DNA of 64,000 nt from Todiramphus chloris collaris (GCA_025345505.1 JANVCC010000120.1:2392221-2456220), one strand, 5' to 3'; shown: positions 49,554 to 63,204, counted from the first letter of the stretch. Numbers and translations: made by a program. Notes: generated by a model not told the origin, from the letters alone.

Positions 49554-52500
49554 TTCCTGCAGGTCCTGCTCCAGTGCCAGAGAAATAACTCAGAAGGTCC
49601 TTTTCTGAGGTGACCCTGAGTAAAGGTCTGGTAGGATCCATCCTCTCTGGAAGAACCTCTCTGTGAGGAGGTGGACCTCATGAGCACAGGAGACTGCGTG
49701 AAGGTGGTGGCAGGTGGTCGGGGGAGTTGAGGTGTAACACAGACACTGGCATCACTATCCACTGTGTGAGGTGGGGGCTCTGAGCAGAGTCAGTTCCCCT
49801 GCATGGCCAATACCCTGGTTTTTGGTGTCTCTGGATATAAGGCTGCGTTTGCCCAGAGATTTCACTCCAGCCAGAGGCTTTTTGTTGGAGTAAATCCAAA
49901 GGTCTCAGCGTGCAGCGCAGAAATGCGGTTGGTCTGTCGCACTGTCCGTTCCTTGGGGTGGCTGGGCCTCTCTTCCTTTCGGCCCTGAAATCTGCCTGTG
50001 AATGAGATCCTGCCCCATCTCTCTCCTCTCAGCCTTGCTCCTGAAACATCTGTGTTACTGCTGCTCTGCAGGGATATTTGGGATTCCCTGTCAATCCCAG
50101 ACGCTCGGCTTGTTTACACTGAGCAAGATATTTGAGCTCACTCCCTGAGTCACCTTCTGTGAGCACCGAAAGGTCAGTGCTGGAGACTGAAATCACATCT
50201 GACCTTAAGTAAAAGGTGTGAGTAGCCTTTCTTCCCACTCCTTGTGTCAACAGCGACAGAAACTAAGGCTCCCACTCTCTGCAAGAGCTAAAACCTCCCA
50301 AAACTTCAGGCCTGTGACTCTGTCTCTTGTTTCTGTTTATGTTTCTAAGCCCTCTTGGCATTCTGGCACCCGTCACGCTGCCTTTGCCATTTTAGGGGCA
50401 AGATGCTGCCTGTGGAGCCCTCTGGTTTGCCCTGGAAAGCACAGTCTCTTGTGTGCTGGGTCCCAAACTAACAGATGAGCTGTACCTCAGAGGTTTGGCT
50501 GTAGCATTCATAGCGGTTAAACTCACTTTCTCTCAGGGTATGGATAGTTGTGCGGCCACAGCAGCTTCTCTGAGCCACCTGAGATCCTGGGATGAACTGG
50601 ATCAGTACCAGTGGGGGGGCCATGATGAAGCAGGCCCCTTGCTGTTGGCTGGTGAATTAAAGCTGGATTAAAGGTACAGGTAGTCTGAAGGTAGATTAAA
50701 GCTAGGTTGGGTCTGTCTGTGCTTGTGCCACCGTGACCACAGAGCAAGGTTATCCCTGGCTCTAGGAAAAAAAGGTTATTTCTTGTGATGGTCTTTTCCT
50801 TCACCCCTTCTCTGCTCTCTTTCAGTCCTCCTCTCCCCGTTGATATCTCTTATGATGCCTGTTCTGCACATTTCTCAGATACTGACCCCAAAGCATTTTT
50901 TTTTTCAGGAGAATCAGGTCAGCAGAGAGAGGCACTCCATAAAATTGTCCACAGTTTTGCTTTTTTCCATTCTTGGTGCAGCTTCCCCACATCCCTGACC
51001 TGAGTATAGTCTGGTACCCAGTGATACTGGCAAGAGCCCCACCTGCCTTTGCTGTTAGCTCTGAATGGAAAAGGGTTGTGTTCATGGCTTATTTGATTAT
51101 GCCTGAATAAGAAATCTCCTTGGGACCATTTCATGAAGGACACTTTACAAATGTTTTGTATTATTATTGTAATAATTTAGCAGGAGTTACACATGCATGG
51201 AGAGAAGAATAGACCCGAGCAGTGCTGGCTTGCAGGTTTTGGAGGGTTGCCAGTTTCTGCCATGGAAAATGAAGAGGGCATGATGCCCTCCAGAGTTGTA
51301 GTTTTATGGAATGTGGGGCCTTTGCCGAGTCTCCACGATGCTGGTGCCTTAGTTTGGGATGCTCTTCACTGCAAAGCGCAGCCTGGGCAGGTATCCCAGG
51401 ACAGTGCCAGGGCATACTGCCATTTCCAGTCTGGGACTGATGGAGGTAACTTGGAGTTTGGTTCCTGTGAGGGGAAGTCATGATGCTGATGCTTGGTGGT
51501 TGCTTGGGTTCTCCTTCCATCAGAAGTGTCATCTTCAGCAAGAGGAGTGCTGATAGGGTGTCAGCTCTAGTCTGTCAGCTCACTGCAGTCACTTATCTTA
51601 GTTATTTATCATTTTGAATGGTGTTGGGGCAACCTGGGGAGCCCCACTGAAGGCAACTAAACACAAAACACCATACCAGGTATTGAGAAATTGGGAAAAT
51701 TTAGAGATTGAGAAAATACTGTCAGCTGAAAAAGTCTGGGGCCTGGGAGAAGAGTAGGGAAGGCATCACATCTGCTTGTCCCACTCTTGCCCTTTCCTTT
51801 TTAAAGGGAGATTTAGAGGAGGCTTAGTGAGATGAACCCTTGTTCTGAACCAGTGCTACCATTTCTGTGGTCTTCTGTTACCTGCCACTGGGGAACTCAT
51901 GGCTGGGAAATTGCTGATGGAACAAGTTCTCCTAGGAAAGTGGAGGAATCTTTTATGCGTTTGAGATGTCTTGATGGGCAGGGTGGGATGTTGTTGTCCA
52001 AGGGTGCTTGACAAAACACCCGTAACCTGTTGTAGTGTCAAAAGATCTCTGTAATCCGTAATCAAATAGGGCATCACATCAACACCTTCCCTGACCTTGG
52101 GTCTCACTGTAAAGGGTCTTTCCTGGCCTGTGGCATGCAAGGGAGCTGTGTGTCAGTGGGAAGTGAACTGTTCACAGACAGTCCAGACACTGACCTTAAG
52201 GACAAAGTCATTTGTGACGTGAAAACCAGATTATCTGGGGTTTACCGTAAGTTCTGGTGAAAGGAAAGAAGATGGTTTTCTTCCTTCAAGATTGTTGTTT
52301 AATGCAGATTGAAACATTTCTGTCAGTACTGTGTGTTTTTTCCATCTCAGAATTTTCCAAAGGAAAACATGACAGCAATATCCAAGTAAAAAAGCAGTAA
52401 GAAATGAGAAACTTTTATTTCAAAGGTTTCCCTAAATATTTTGGTGTTTTTTTTTTTTCTTGACTAAACAACCTAGTAAGCGTTTGTGAAATAACACCAG

Positions 52501-52869
52501 GGTCACCAGGTGCTTCATCTAATTCAGGCTAAGGCTGCAGCTGTAAATAATGTTAACAGCAATAGTAACTCGATCAGTAGAGCTTGAAAGCAGTGTTCAG
52601 GTAGCAAAGAAAAGAAGGAGTTGAACTGAGTTAGCGTGTGCACGAGGTTCCATGAAAGAGCCGTGTCAGCGTTTTGTCCTGTGGCTGTAAAGAAGAAAAA
52701 TCTGAGATTTCTGTCAGTTCTGTTCTGCTGGTGCTAGGACAGAAGCAAGAACAGTTTCTTTGAAGCATTCTGCAGCTTTTCTGCAAAGTGTTGCTGAGTA
52801 AGAGCATCCCCTCAACTGCCTGGGTTCGGGCTGTGGATTAAAAGTACATGGAGATGGAGGATAAAAGGG

Positions 52870-53060
52870 GTGTGAGCAATTAGCTCTGGTGATAAGTTTA
52901 GCTGCTGGAAAAGTTGGACTAGCGAAGAACTATTAATTGAAATCCCCAGCTAATATAGAACTGTCAATAATGAATGCATAATGGAGAAAGTCCATTTAAT
53001 TTTTAATTATCGACAGGCGCTTCCAAACAAATACAGTGTGTTAAATCTCCCCGCCACCTT
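52870..53060. promoter_or_regulatory. candidate conserved non-coding element
   Basis: A repeat-free block with GAGCAATTAGCTC, AACTATTAATTGAAATC, TCAATAATGAATGCATAATG and CCATTTAATTTTTAATTATC, followed by a GACAGGCGC patch. ATTA cores recur and no frame stays open. Inferred from composition. Confidence 0.3.
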
Positions 53061-55230
53061 CACCCGTGCAGAGGGTGTTTGATGGAAGTCTTCATTAACC
53101 CCAGGTCTGCTCATGGCACTCTGCCAGGCCATTAGCTAGTTAGTTACAATAGCAGTGACTGGCACTTGGCAAGAGAAAGCCCAGGCCGCCCTTGCCAGGT
53201 CCGGAACGTGGCAGGAATTAACTCAGTGGGATCATCCCAGGAAGAGGCTGAAACCCCTTGGCTCTGAGCTCTGTGACACAGTGGGGTCTGGAGCTCCTAA
53301 TGGGTCTGGTGTCGACTGGGGTCCATGGGGGTTAATGTAGCAGATAATCCTGATAAAGTCACAATTCCCAGATGAAATCACTGTTGGTTCGAGGTCCCCT
53401 CTGTAGGATGACCTCCAGGGCAGTCATGGCAGGTCAGCCAAGTAAGTGAAAGCACAATTTGTCTTCTCTAAATTGAAGAGTATGGCTGTGCATCTTTTCA
53501 GGCTTGAGTAATGGGCTGTGGGTTGAGTGAAGTGCTTCAGCCTTGAGTGAGAGTGTTCACACAGGAGCCTGGACAAATCTCAATCTACACTGAGGGTTCT
53601 CTGCGTGGACTGCCGTTAATGATCCTGTTTAGGGTTTCACCAGGAATCTGCTCCTCCAAGTCAGCTTGGGAAGAAACTCCTATGAGCTTTTGGTGAAGAA
53701 GTGGCCTGCGGTTTCCATCTGCCCCCAGACACAGCACCTCCAGCCAGCCAGCACTTACTGGCTGTGTTAACCCCGATGGAATAATCAGAATGACCAGCAC
53801 TGCAGGAGACCAAATTCTGTTGTTCTGGTGACACAAACCAGAAGTGATTCTCACAAGTTTGGTGGTATTAACAGTGTGAAACTAATGGAAACTGGGTCAA
53901 AATCAGTGTGTGCTTCGCTGTTGAAAGTGTGAGTAGAGGCAAGCAAGGAGTCCTGACTTCACAGGAGCACTGACTCATGGAGAGTGCAGAACTTGGCAGA
54001 ACTTTATGGCTAGAATGGGTATGAGGGAAGGGTTTATAGCTCTGAAAAGTCACCTTCTCTTAATGCTTGTCCCAAATGTGTCCCAACACTTACTAATTTT
54101 AGAGTCTTGCTCTCAATGAGTTTGCCTAGGGACAGCCTTCTGGGGATTCAATTACACTCTAGAATAAAATAAACACCATCCCTTAGCAAGGGCTTGAATG
54201 CTAAACAGAGGCAGTATTTGAACAAAGTAGGGCTGTAGGTTTCAGTGTTTAAATGTCCTCTATTTTCATCAGCTGGGGGTCAGAGACAAGTGAAGGTGGG
54301 AAAACTGTTCATTAACTCACTTCATCCACTCCCATTGCCTTTCCACTGTGGCTCTGAAGCGATCAAAACACCTTAAGGGCATTTCCTGTGGAAACAGTTC
54401 TGCATTTTAGTGACTTAGCTGGAAGTCACTGAAAAGGCTCCTGTTCTTCAGATTATATACCAACAGTGTTTGTACCAACAGCACAGAGACCTTGGCTGTG
54501 GTGCTGTTTGTCTGTGGAGCGGCCTTAGGCAAGCTCGTGTCTTTGTTTTTCCTCTAATTAAATACTTGGTGCATTGTGATCCAACAGCCATCCCAGGGGG
54601 CAAGTCTCTTAGATGCTTCTCTCCAGATTTATGTGTTTCTTTGTGTTTTTTTTTTTCCTGGAGGAGAGAAGAGGTTGTCTTAGTATGTGTAGAGATTGTG
54701 TGAGCAATAGAGCAATACTCCAAAAATACACCAAAATTTGCATCTAGCTATTGTGTTTGGAGCCCCAGCTTTAGACTTTGGGGAGAAAGAAGTTCCCCTG
54801 AGCTGTGTTTGACAGCCTCTGGTGCAGTGCAGCTGCAGCTCATGTGAAATCTCCTCAAAACCTTATCAGAAAGACTCACATTCACCTGAAGCTGCCTTGT
54901 ACCTGGTGAGGAGGTACTAACATAGGCCAGTCACAACCACCCCTCTATGGAGACTTCTGCTGGTCTAAACTGGGGTGCAGCCTGCAGGATGTGTGTGGTC
55001 AGCCCTCTGCTCTGCAAGACTCCAGCTGGGTGTTGTGCCCAGGCTGGGGCACTGAACTTCAAGTGTGATAGAGACCAGAAAACTGAGGAAGCTGCAGAGG
55101 AGGTTGATAATGATGAAGAGATCAGGAAAACTGTGGGCAAAGGAGTAGAGACAAGTAACTGGGTTGTAGAGCTTAGAGAAGAGAGGACTAAATGATAATA
55201 TCCTTACCACACAAAAGGTGGGTAGAGGAA

Positions 55231-55355
55231 GGGGAAGGCTACCTTCTTCTCATCTGCTGGAGGGGGAAGGCTACCTTCTTCTCATCTGCTGGAGGGGGAA
55301 GGCTACCTTCTTCTCATCTGCTGGAGGGGGAAGGCTACCTTCTTCTCATCTGCTG
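55231..55355. repeat. minisatellite, 32-bp unit, about 3.9 copies
   Basis: Units start at 55231, 55263, 55295 and 55327 and begin GGGGAAGGCTACCTTCTTCT. The three full copies and the partial fourth are identical as far as I can check, so the expansion is recent or gene-converted. A unit of 32 is not a multiple of three, so it does not encode a protein repeat. Confidence 0.97.
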
Positions 55356-58300
55356 TGGGTAAGAAATCACAGGCTCAGTCTGCAACAAGGAAGATCCATG
55401 TGAAACAGAGCAAACTTCTGTGGAAGAGGCAATAAGAGCCATGGAGAAGGGAGGAGAAGGAGGGAGTGAAGTCTGCAGGTTAAACAAATACCTGGCAGGA
55501 CTAACACACAAACCTCATGCTGTCCTGGGGCAGGAGGATTAACTTAATAATGCAAAACATTCCTGTGCAGCTGGCTCCACACACACACACCCCCCCTGCC
55601 TTTGCTCTTGTCCCAGGTGTGTGTGTGCAGATGGTTTCAGAAGACAGATCTCTCGTTAGATATCTCCCTGTCAGTTCTAGGTGACTTGGCCTCATTAATT
55701 GTAATATTATTGTAAGAGTGTAACTGTCTCTGCACAGATTTTCTCTGGAGCCAATTCACTCTACGCAGTCAAGTAGCAGCCTTAGCAGCTCTCTTTTGTT
55801 GAGATGCTACTTTTTATTTATATCTCGCAGTCTAAAAGAAGCTAAACTAAAAATTGCCAAGATTTTTTTAATCCAGCTTTGCTGTCTCCTGCTGCTGCAA
55901 CTACATAAAACCTTGGGTGCAGCCATTCCTCCAGATGACAGCTAATCCCTTTCTCCTCGCTGTTGAAGCAAAAGCAGCTTAGGAAGGTTTGGAGCTGGAG
56001 AGGAAACATCAGTGTTTGAAGGAGGTGTCCCCAGAATGCAATGGTACAGAGGACCTGGGGACTTTGCTCTCTTCTTGGGCAGAGAAAACTGCTGTGTTTG
56101 GCACTGTGGTCAGTTCAAATCAGTGCTTTCCATGGACCCCTCAATTTTGGCGAAAGCTGCACTGGAAAAAGTTTTCCTGACATGAGACCAGTCTGTACAA
56201 AGCGAGCTCCTGAGCTGAGATTGTGTGAGAAATTGCTTTCTCAGCTTGTTGTTTCAAAACACTATCCTGTTATGTTACAGCCTGGGAAAGGCAGACCCTA
56301 ATTACATCTTTTTTGTCCTTGGAGAAGAGAGGCAGGACAGGGTGTGGGGTTAACATTTGGGCAGGAATGGGACTGAGCAGGTACTGAGTCTGTCCTTGTG
56401 AATTTTCCATGTGTCACCTCTTCCTTTCCCCTCCCTCTTCGCCCTGTGCTCACCTCAGTCCGTGAAGCCGAGTGTATTCCTTTTGCACAGAAACTTCCCT
56501 AAGTTCTGAACCCACCCCACCTGTAGCATGGGTCAGTTTATGACATAGCAGTATTTTCTGCAGGATTTAAACATCCTTTTCCTTTGGTAACACAGTTGGG
56601 TGTTGTTGTTGGGTTTTTTTCCTTTGGTTTGAATTTTTTTTTTTTGGGTGTGTGTTTTGTTTTGTTTCAATTATTGCATTGCAGGAGTGCCTGCAGGGCT
56701 GGGGGGCAGAGGTGATGCACTGGTTTTGGCTCTGGCAGGGCTTCCTTCGGGATACCTGTAGGGCTCTGGTTTCAGGAAGGCCTTTCTGGAGCAACGTCTG
56801 TCCAGTTGGTGATTGAATGCAGTACACACACTGGAATCAGCAGGGCCCATTTGAGGTTACAGCTGATCGATTGAGAACAGAATTTAGCTCCCAGGCTTTT
56901 GTTGTGTTCACCTTATTACTTTAATTTCTGTTCTCAGTTGCAGGGCTTACTGAGATCCCAGAGCACTGTACTGACTGGGTGTTGGACTGGGGCTGTAGTA
57001 ATTTATTCTAGTTCACATTTTTCTGCTTTCAGGAGTGACACAGCATGCTTTGAGCGTGTTGTGCGGAGAAATAAAGACAATACTAAATAATGGATCATCT
57101 TTTTTCACCCTTCTCTTGTATTATTAATTTTTGGTGGCACACAAATTGTCAGCAGTTTCCCTTTTAAACCAAGAATTTTGGGACCCTTCATGGGTGAAGT
57201 CAAGGATTGCATCATGGCCTCGTGTCAGTACTGATGCAATTAAAGGCAAGATTCTCAGCAGGGTGGAGAGTGGAACAAGTTGAAGAGTGGAGAGAAGCTG
57301 ACAGCCCGGCAGCCTGTCACACCTTCAGTGAGATCGTGCACTCCTGTTTGCTAAACGGGTGTTGGCACTTAGGAGTAAGTCTGGAGGAAACATCTTCCTG
57401 TTCTGAAAATAGAGCTTCACTCCTTTCACGCTACAACTGCTTTGCTATCCACATGAAAGGTCCTTGCAACCCAACTGGGATGTTCATGTCAACCATGTAG
57501 CCCTTGAAATTCCCCGTCTGGAGTTCAGTGTCCTGCTTCCCTCACTAGTGTGGTGAGTTGGTCCATGCTGGGTCTCAGGGGATGAACATCTGCTTAGCAT
57601 GGAAGGCAGGAGCCCTGGAGAGAAACACCAAGGAAACCAGTTTGGTAGCGTAGGTGTGCCCACTGGTATGCAGGCTGGCAAGGCTAGAGGAGAGTGGAAT
57701 TCATCTCACTGCCTTGGGATCTGAAAGACAATTGAAACCCATGAACTGCTCTTTCCAGACCCTTATATTCAGTGAAGAGAAACGAGGTCCTCAAGGTGAT
57801 TCACTGGGCCTGGCTTGGCAGCATGTTTTGGGAAGAGATGACTCGCTTTTCTCTCCCCTGACTATAAAAGGGGCATAGAGCAAGTGCATGAGTCTTAGAT
57901 ATCCAACTTTTAGACACCTCTGTGCCGTTTTAAAGAACACAAAGGCTTTTCTTCCAGGCAGAGCCCCCCTGGGACTGAAGATGTCAGCTTCCACTGGCAT
58001 TTGCTGCAAGACCCATCGCTCTCCATGTGGAATACAACACGGTTCCCAACTTTGATGAGAATTGAAACGCCGTGAGAAGCTTCATCTCTCTCCATCCTCC
58101 TGTTTCATCCCACTTTTCTCCCTGCCAGGAGCAGGCTGTTGGCTGGGACCCTGCGGGGCTCCCATGGGGCTGTTCAGTCACCAGCTGACACAGTTGCTCT
58201 TCGACTCTCTAGCAAAGGGGCCCAAGTGAATTTGCAGGTTCTATGCTATTCATTTTTCCCAAGCCTGCTCGAGGACTTAGGAGTTTGAGTCCTTTTCTTA

Positions 58301-59024
58301 TCCGTGGAGTGCAGAGATGTGCTGTGTTTCCACGCACAGCTTTCGTGTGGTCTGTGGGTGCAGGACAGCAGTGCTGTGGGAGGGCAGAGAGAATGGGTGA
58401 GGGGACAGCGTGGTGAGGGCAGGGCTGGCAGCAGGGGTGGCCAGGGGCAGCAGGAGCTGGAAATGATGGCAGAGCAGACTCTTAACTTGGGCTGTGCTTT
58501 CTAACACGGAAGGGGAAATTTCTGTGTCAACAAGGAGGCTTGGGCTGTTGATAGCCTGTTGCTGGCACCACCACTTAGACATTTTCTTGCCCATTCATCA
58601 TCTTTTGTTTGGAGTGTCTGAATATTACAGCACTACAGAAGACAGTCAAGGAAGAAGACTCAAGGGGCAGCAGGACCTCACCGTATAAACCCACTACTGG
58701 AGACAGTCTGAGCCTGTGTTGTCCATGTCTGTGCAGAAAAGCCAAAGAAGAACAAATAAATGAAAAATGCTTGAAGGATTGTGCTTAGAGCCTAGGATTG
58801 GAGTTCAGGTGAACTCAGCAGGTACAACATTTAATTCCCTACGGAAACTGTGCTGGTTGTACCCTCTCCCTCACCTGTTTCAGTGCAGAGCTGTGGAGGT
58901 GGTGTGGCTTGGTGAGGCTCACGGGGGCAGAGGTTTCACAACTGTTAGGTGCCATTTGATGTCTCTTCTTCCTATCTGCAGATGTAGATGTGGTTTGCTT
59001 CTGCCAGCTAGTGAGCACAGATCA

Positions 59025-59125
59025 GAATGAGGCTCAAATCCCTGCTCTGCAGTGTGCCCTCTGTTTCTGCCTCTCTTAGATGGAGATAATTAGCCTTTCC
59101 TGCTTGCATAAAGCACATAGAAATG
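59025..59125 (+). mobile_element. ancient MIR-like SINE remnant
   Basis: The + strand follows the MIR order: GAGGCTCAAATCCCTGCTCT (family form: GGTTCGAATCCCGGCTCT), TTTCTGCCTCTCTTAGATGG (CCTCAGTTTCCTCATCTGTA) with GAGATAATTAGCC, then CATAAAGCACATAGAAATG (GTAAAGCGCTTAGAACAG). Divergence is high but the collinear order supports the call. Confidence 0.6.
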
Positions 59126-60196
59126 ACATAAAAGCAAAGCTCCATTTTCAAATTAAATGCTATTATTAATATCTAGTGTTTGATGGATGATTATGGTGTT
59201 ACAACAACATAAATACTTCTCTGGGGGCATTTGGCCAATGCTGTCCTAGGATGCTTTGCAGTTCCAACCTGATTAAAAATGAAATTCTATTACACATCTC
59301 TGAAGAGATTCAAACCATTGAATAGCAATCAGAAGGAGGCTCTGCCAACTGTGAGGCATAAATACTGATGGTCCTAGCAACAAATGCTTCCAATTTTATA
59401 TTTTTTTTTTTGTAGGACACACTTATAAATTAGAAGGATGTGCCTCAAGAACAGCCTAGCAACATAAAAAGAAAGTAAATGATAAGTTCCAGAGCTAGAC
59501 TATTACAGAACTATAGTGTAGGCAAGCAGAAGCTTTTTAAAAATCAATAAGAAGTGTCACTGGCAACCAGTGTGGATTTCAGTGCCAGGGCAGGCAGATC
59601 AAAAAAGGGCTGCAAAAAGTACTGCAGGAGTTGGAAAGAGATGTGGATGTGCAGCAATAACATCTGGGAGTGGTGAGGTGTAAGGTGTTGGTCGTGCAAA
59701 CAGCTCTCTCCATACCCTGCTTTTGGTCAGGCTGAGGTTGGCTTCCTCACTTCTAGGCACTGAGGTTCATCTCCCAGAAGCTAAAGGTACTCGAGTGCCA
59801 GCATCCATTTGATTTCAGTAGGGTTTGGTTGCTTGACTGTTGGTTTCTATAAAAAAGTCAAATTCTCTCAAATTCTCCACTGCACGATACGTGCTCAGCA
59901 ATCTGCACAGCACAGAACTTGGGGAGGGTGAAGGAGATAAAACCTCAACGAGCTCAAACAGCTCTCACTTCAATAAAACTATCTTTCTTGCAAAGTAGTC
60001 CGCGAGCAACCCAGAACTTTCAAGAACTCCCACAAAAACAGGAGGAAGTGCAGCTGTTGGGTGGGAAGTAACTGGTTACACAGAACTGGGATGGGAAAGC
60101 AGCCCCAGAAAGAGGAAGCAGAGGAGGGAAGCTCAGAGACAAGTGCAAAAGGGATTTGGAGAAAAGTATTACCTGTGTCTGTGACCCACCATGCTT

Positions 60197-60260
60197 CTGT
60201 ATGTGTTCGTGTGTGTGTATATATCTCTATATATGTATTTATGTCTGTATATATTACAGA
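60197..60260. repeat. TG/TA-rich degenerate microsatellite
   Basis: GTGTGTGTATATATCTCT followed by ATATATGTATTTATG and CTGTATATATTAC. An interrupted alternating purine-pyrimidine run that may be length-variable. Confidence 0.85.
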
Positions 60261-61604
60261 AAATCCTTGGTTTCTAGACCTGCAACGAGGGAGAGCATCT
60301 GCGTTGCCCCAGCAGCCCCCAGAGCAGCAGAGGGCCCTGTGATGCAGCCGTGGTAGGGGAGTTAAGGTGACCTGACCTGTTCCTGGTGTCATGCTGTGCT
60401 GACTGACAGCGCAGGGACTCCCGGCTGAGCTCAGGCCATGTCTGGGTACCAACCCTGGCAGCAGCTTCCTCTTCTCGCCGTAAAAACTCTGCTGTTTATT
60501 TCCCTAATTAGGCTCAGGAGTCTTCATGAAGAGGGGAAGAATTGTCTGCTAAGACTGGATAAGAGGAGTTATTTCCTATTCCCATGGCTGGGATGAGACT
60601 AAAAACTCTTTATGCTTTGTGTTCATTTCCAAGAAGGTCCCCTAGATATTATAAGCAGGGCTTTGGTTGTTTTTATCACATGTGGCAGAGAAGTTAAATA
60701 TATAATGAGATGATTTAAATACCTCAGATTTTTGGGAAGTTTGAAATTTAGATCCTAGGTACGGATTGAAATGGAACTTTAGCAGTCATGGGAAATGTGC
60801 AGATATTCTCCCCTCCCCTTGTCTTTTCTCATCTTTATGCATCTCTGTTCTCACATCAAGCCAGACTCAGAAATGTCAATAAGGAATCATTTTCTCTGGA
60901 GATTTGTGCCCCGTTTTTACAGACCTGCAAAATCTCCACGGGTCGATTAAACAGCCAGAAAACAGTTTGCAGGGCATCCTTACAGAGTTGGGAAGGTTCA
61001 GCAAATGCATAAAAGATTCATTTTTCACTGGTTTCCGTAATTATCTGTTTCCTGTTTGCTTTATAAAATTGAGGCTCTCTTCTTTAACATTTTCTTTTTC
61101 AAATAAAATACCATTGAAATAGAACCTGCGCCTTTAGAGGAAATACTCAGTCCTCGACTGAATGTGTGTCTTGCCTTCAGAAAGCAATAAAAGAAAACCA
61201 AAGAAACCTCTGAAACTTTAACATAAAGCCTTTGAAAATTAAGGACAAAAACGGCACAAAACTTTAACAATAACCAAGTGATGCAGCATGGCTTAATGTA
61301 AAGATTCATTGGAAACTGGAGTTACTCTGAGAGCCCAAGCAGCAGGGGGTTTTTTTTTCGGTCTTTAAAAATGACAGATTACTTTTGTCAGCAAGGGTCT
61401 CCCCCATACACTTTCCTACTGTTATTAAGAAGCATCTCTTTGAACAAAGCAGTGCATTTAAATTACAGCTCTGGGTTTTTATTGCCTTTGCAGTGGTGCT
61501 GGTTACAAGGGCGGCCGTGCAGAGTGATTTGGGTGAGCGATACGCGCTCTCTTCTGTTTCAGCACCAAGTTGCATCATAGGGGAGAGAAAAGTTGCTTGT
61601 AACA

Positions 61605-61690
61605 GGGGCACAGACAACATACCTCAGTTTCCTAATCTGCAGAAAGATGATAAGGGTAATTACTTTTTTTTTTCCTTTCCTGAGCTGAGC
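61605..61690 (+). mobile_element. ancient MIR-like SINE remnant (3' half)
   Basis: The + strand shows ACATACCTCAGTTTCCTAAT then CTGCAGAAAGATGATAAGGG and TAATTAC, which lines up with the MIR segment CCTCAGTTTCCTCATCTGTA plus AAATGGGGATAATA. Only the central and 3' part is recognisable. A related core-SINE cannot be excluded. Confidence 0.6.
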
Positions 61691-62586
61691 AATAATGATT
61701 AAATGCTAACAGTGTGCTCTTATTTCTGTCCTGCTATAATTAGACCAACTTAAGGGTGAACAAGCTCATTCCACAGTGGAACTGCCTAATGGCAGGGTGG
61801 ATTATGCTCATTTTCCATGGGAATAGTCATGGTCTGGTGAAGCATGTGCACAAGGTGTGACTGTGACCGTGCCAGGGTTGGTCCAGAGAGCGTGCTTCAT
61901 TTAGCATTGTAAAAATGTCCTGAAAATGTTCTGAAGTGGCCCCTGGAAGTCACTGGGAGAACTGGTGTTCACTCCCAGTGCAGGGAGGAACTCCCCTGAA
62001 GCCCCCAGGGAGTATGATTTGTTAATTTAAAAGCAACCCAGGGTTATGGAGAGGAATTCCTTCTTCAGTGAAGGTAAAATCTCGTGATTTTAGGAATGGA
62101 GAAATAAGAATCATCCCTTACAGTTTCAAGTCTACACACTGAGCCTTTGACAGCTCAGGCCAAGAATTGGTGGGGACTTGTTTTTTTCTTTAATGACTTG
62201 TTATGAACACAGATCACACAGCCTTTGGTTTCAGGAAATAAGAAACCTCATGTGCCCAAGCAGCACAGATTGCGACTCTCCAACCTCAGTCTTAGTCCTT
62301 CCCATCAACCCCTAGTTCCTTGACTTGAGCTCTGGGTTGGCTCTATTCCTCCACGTTTGATTTGTAAGTAGCTGCAGAAGGAAAAGAGAAGCCAGCCCCT
62401 GGCCTGGCACTGTTGTGATTTGTTAAAGGCATGAAGCAAGCGCTTGCACTGTGAGGGTGGGTTCGTGCTCCCTGGGGAGCAGAGGAGCTGCAGACACAGG
62501 GGGATGTGTGTTTGTGTTATCTGCAGATTGGCACAGACAGAGAAACAAAGGGGTGCCCACGCGTGCTGTGTGCGTGCTGCTCCCTG

Positions 62587-62716
62587 TGTCGCTTTCTGAT
62601 TTAAGCTCATAGCTCCTGGATATCTCTCCTCTGATAAACCAACGTTTAAGGGTATTGAGGAGAAGTGATAGGAAGAATCTCGCTGCATTCGTGCTGGAAG
62701 TCCATAAGCTAGAAAA
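62587..62716 (+). repeat. left arm of an unidentified inverted repeat
   Basis: The segment starting near CTGATTTAAGCTCATAGCTC and ending GGAAGTCCATAAGCTA returns in reverse complement at 63205-63330. By eye the arms share about 90% over 124 bases, with about 12 substitutions (nearly all transitions) and one 2-base gap. This arm retains three CpGs that read TG or CA in the other. It is not a CR1, MIR or LTR family that I know. Minus-strand frames open here match nothing I recognise. Confidence 0.9.
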
Positions 62717-63204
62717 GTTCCTGTGCATGCTGATTGCCGGTGGTTCTCGCTGCAAAGGGCTTCAGGTCACCAACATCGGGTGAGGTGTTTCTGTGAGAAA
62801 GAGAAATACAGTTCTGTCCACGGGGCTCAGCTCTGAAACGTAGCTTTAGATTCCAAATTCCCTCACGTTAGTTCTGTTCCAGCTGCCAGATGTTAATTGT
62901 GCTGGATCAGTTATTCAGACTCGCATTTTTCTATGGCTGAGAGCACCGAATGGGCAACGGTGGCTGCTTGTGTCACACACTCCCTGGCAGAGCCCACGAT
63001 TGCCTCTGAACACCTCACAATGTGATCACCCCAGAGGGGGAACTGAAGTAGAGGACCAGCCTGGCCCCACCTCACCCAGCAGAGGAGAAGCAGGATCAGC
63101 AGCTCTATCTCCCCATGGGGAAGCTCGGTCTGTCTCTGCCCAGTGCAGTGTCCACTTCTCCCTAAAATGAACTGTCTCTTCTCTAGGGTTTAAATAGCCA
63201 CGTT

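Noticed and set aside
59979-60452. 157-codon minus-strand frame
   Set aside because: It reads through the TG/TA microsatellite, giving a Tyr-Thr-His repeat stretch, so it is not a real protein.
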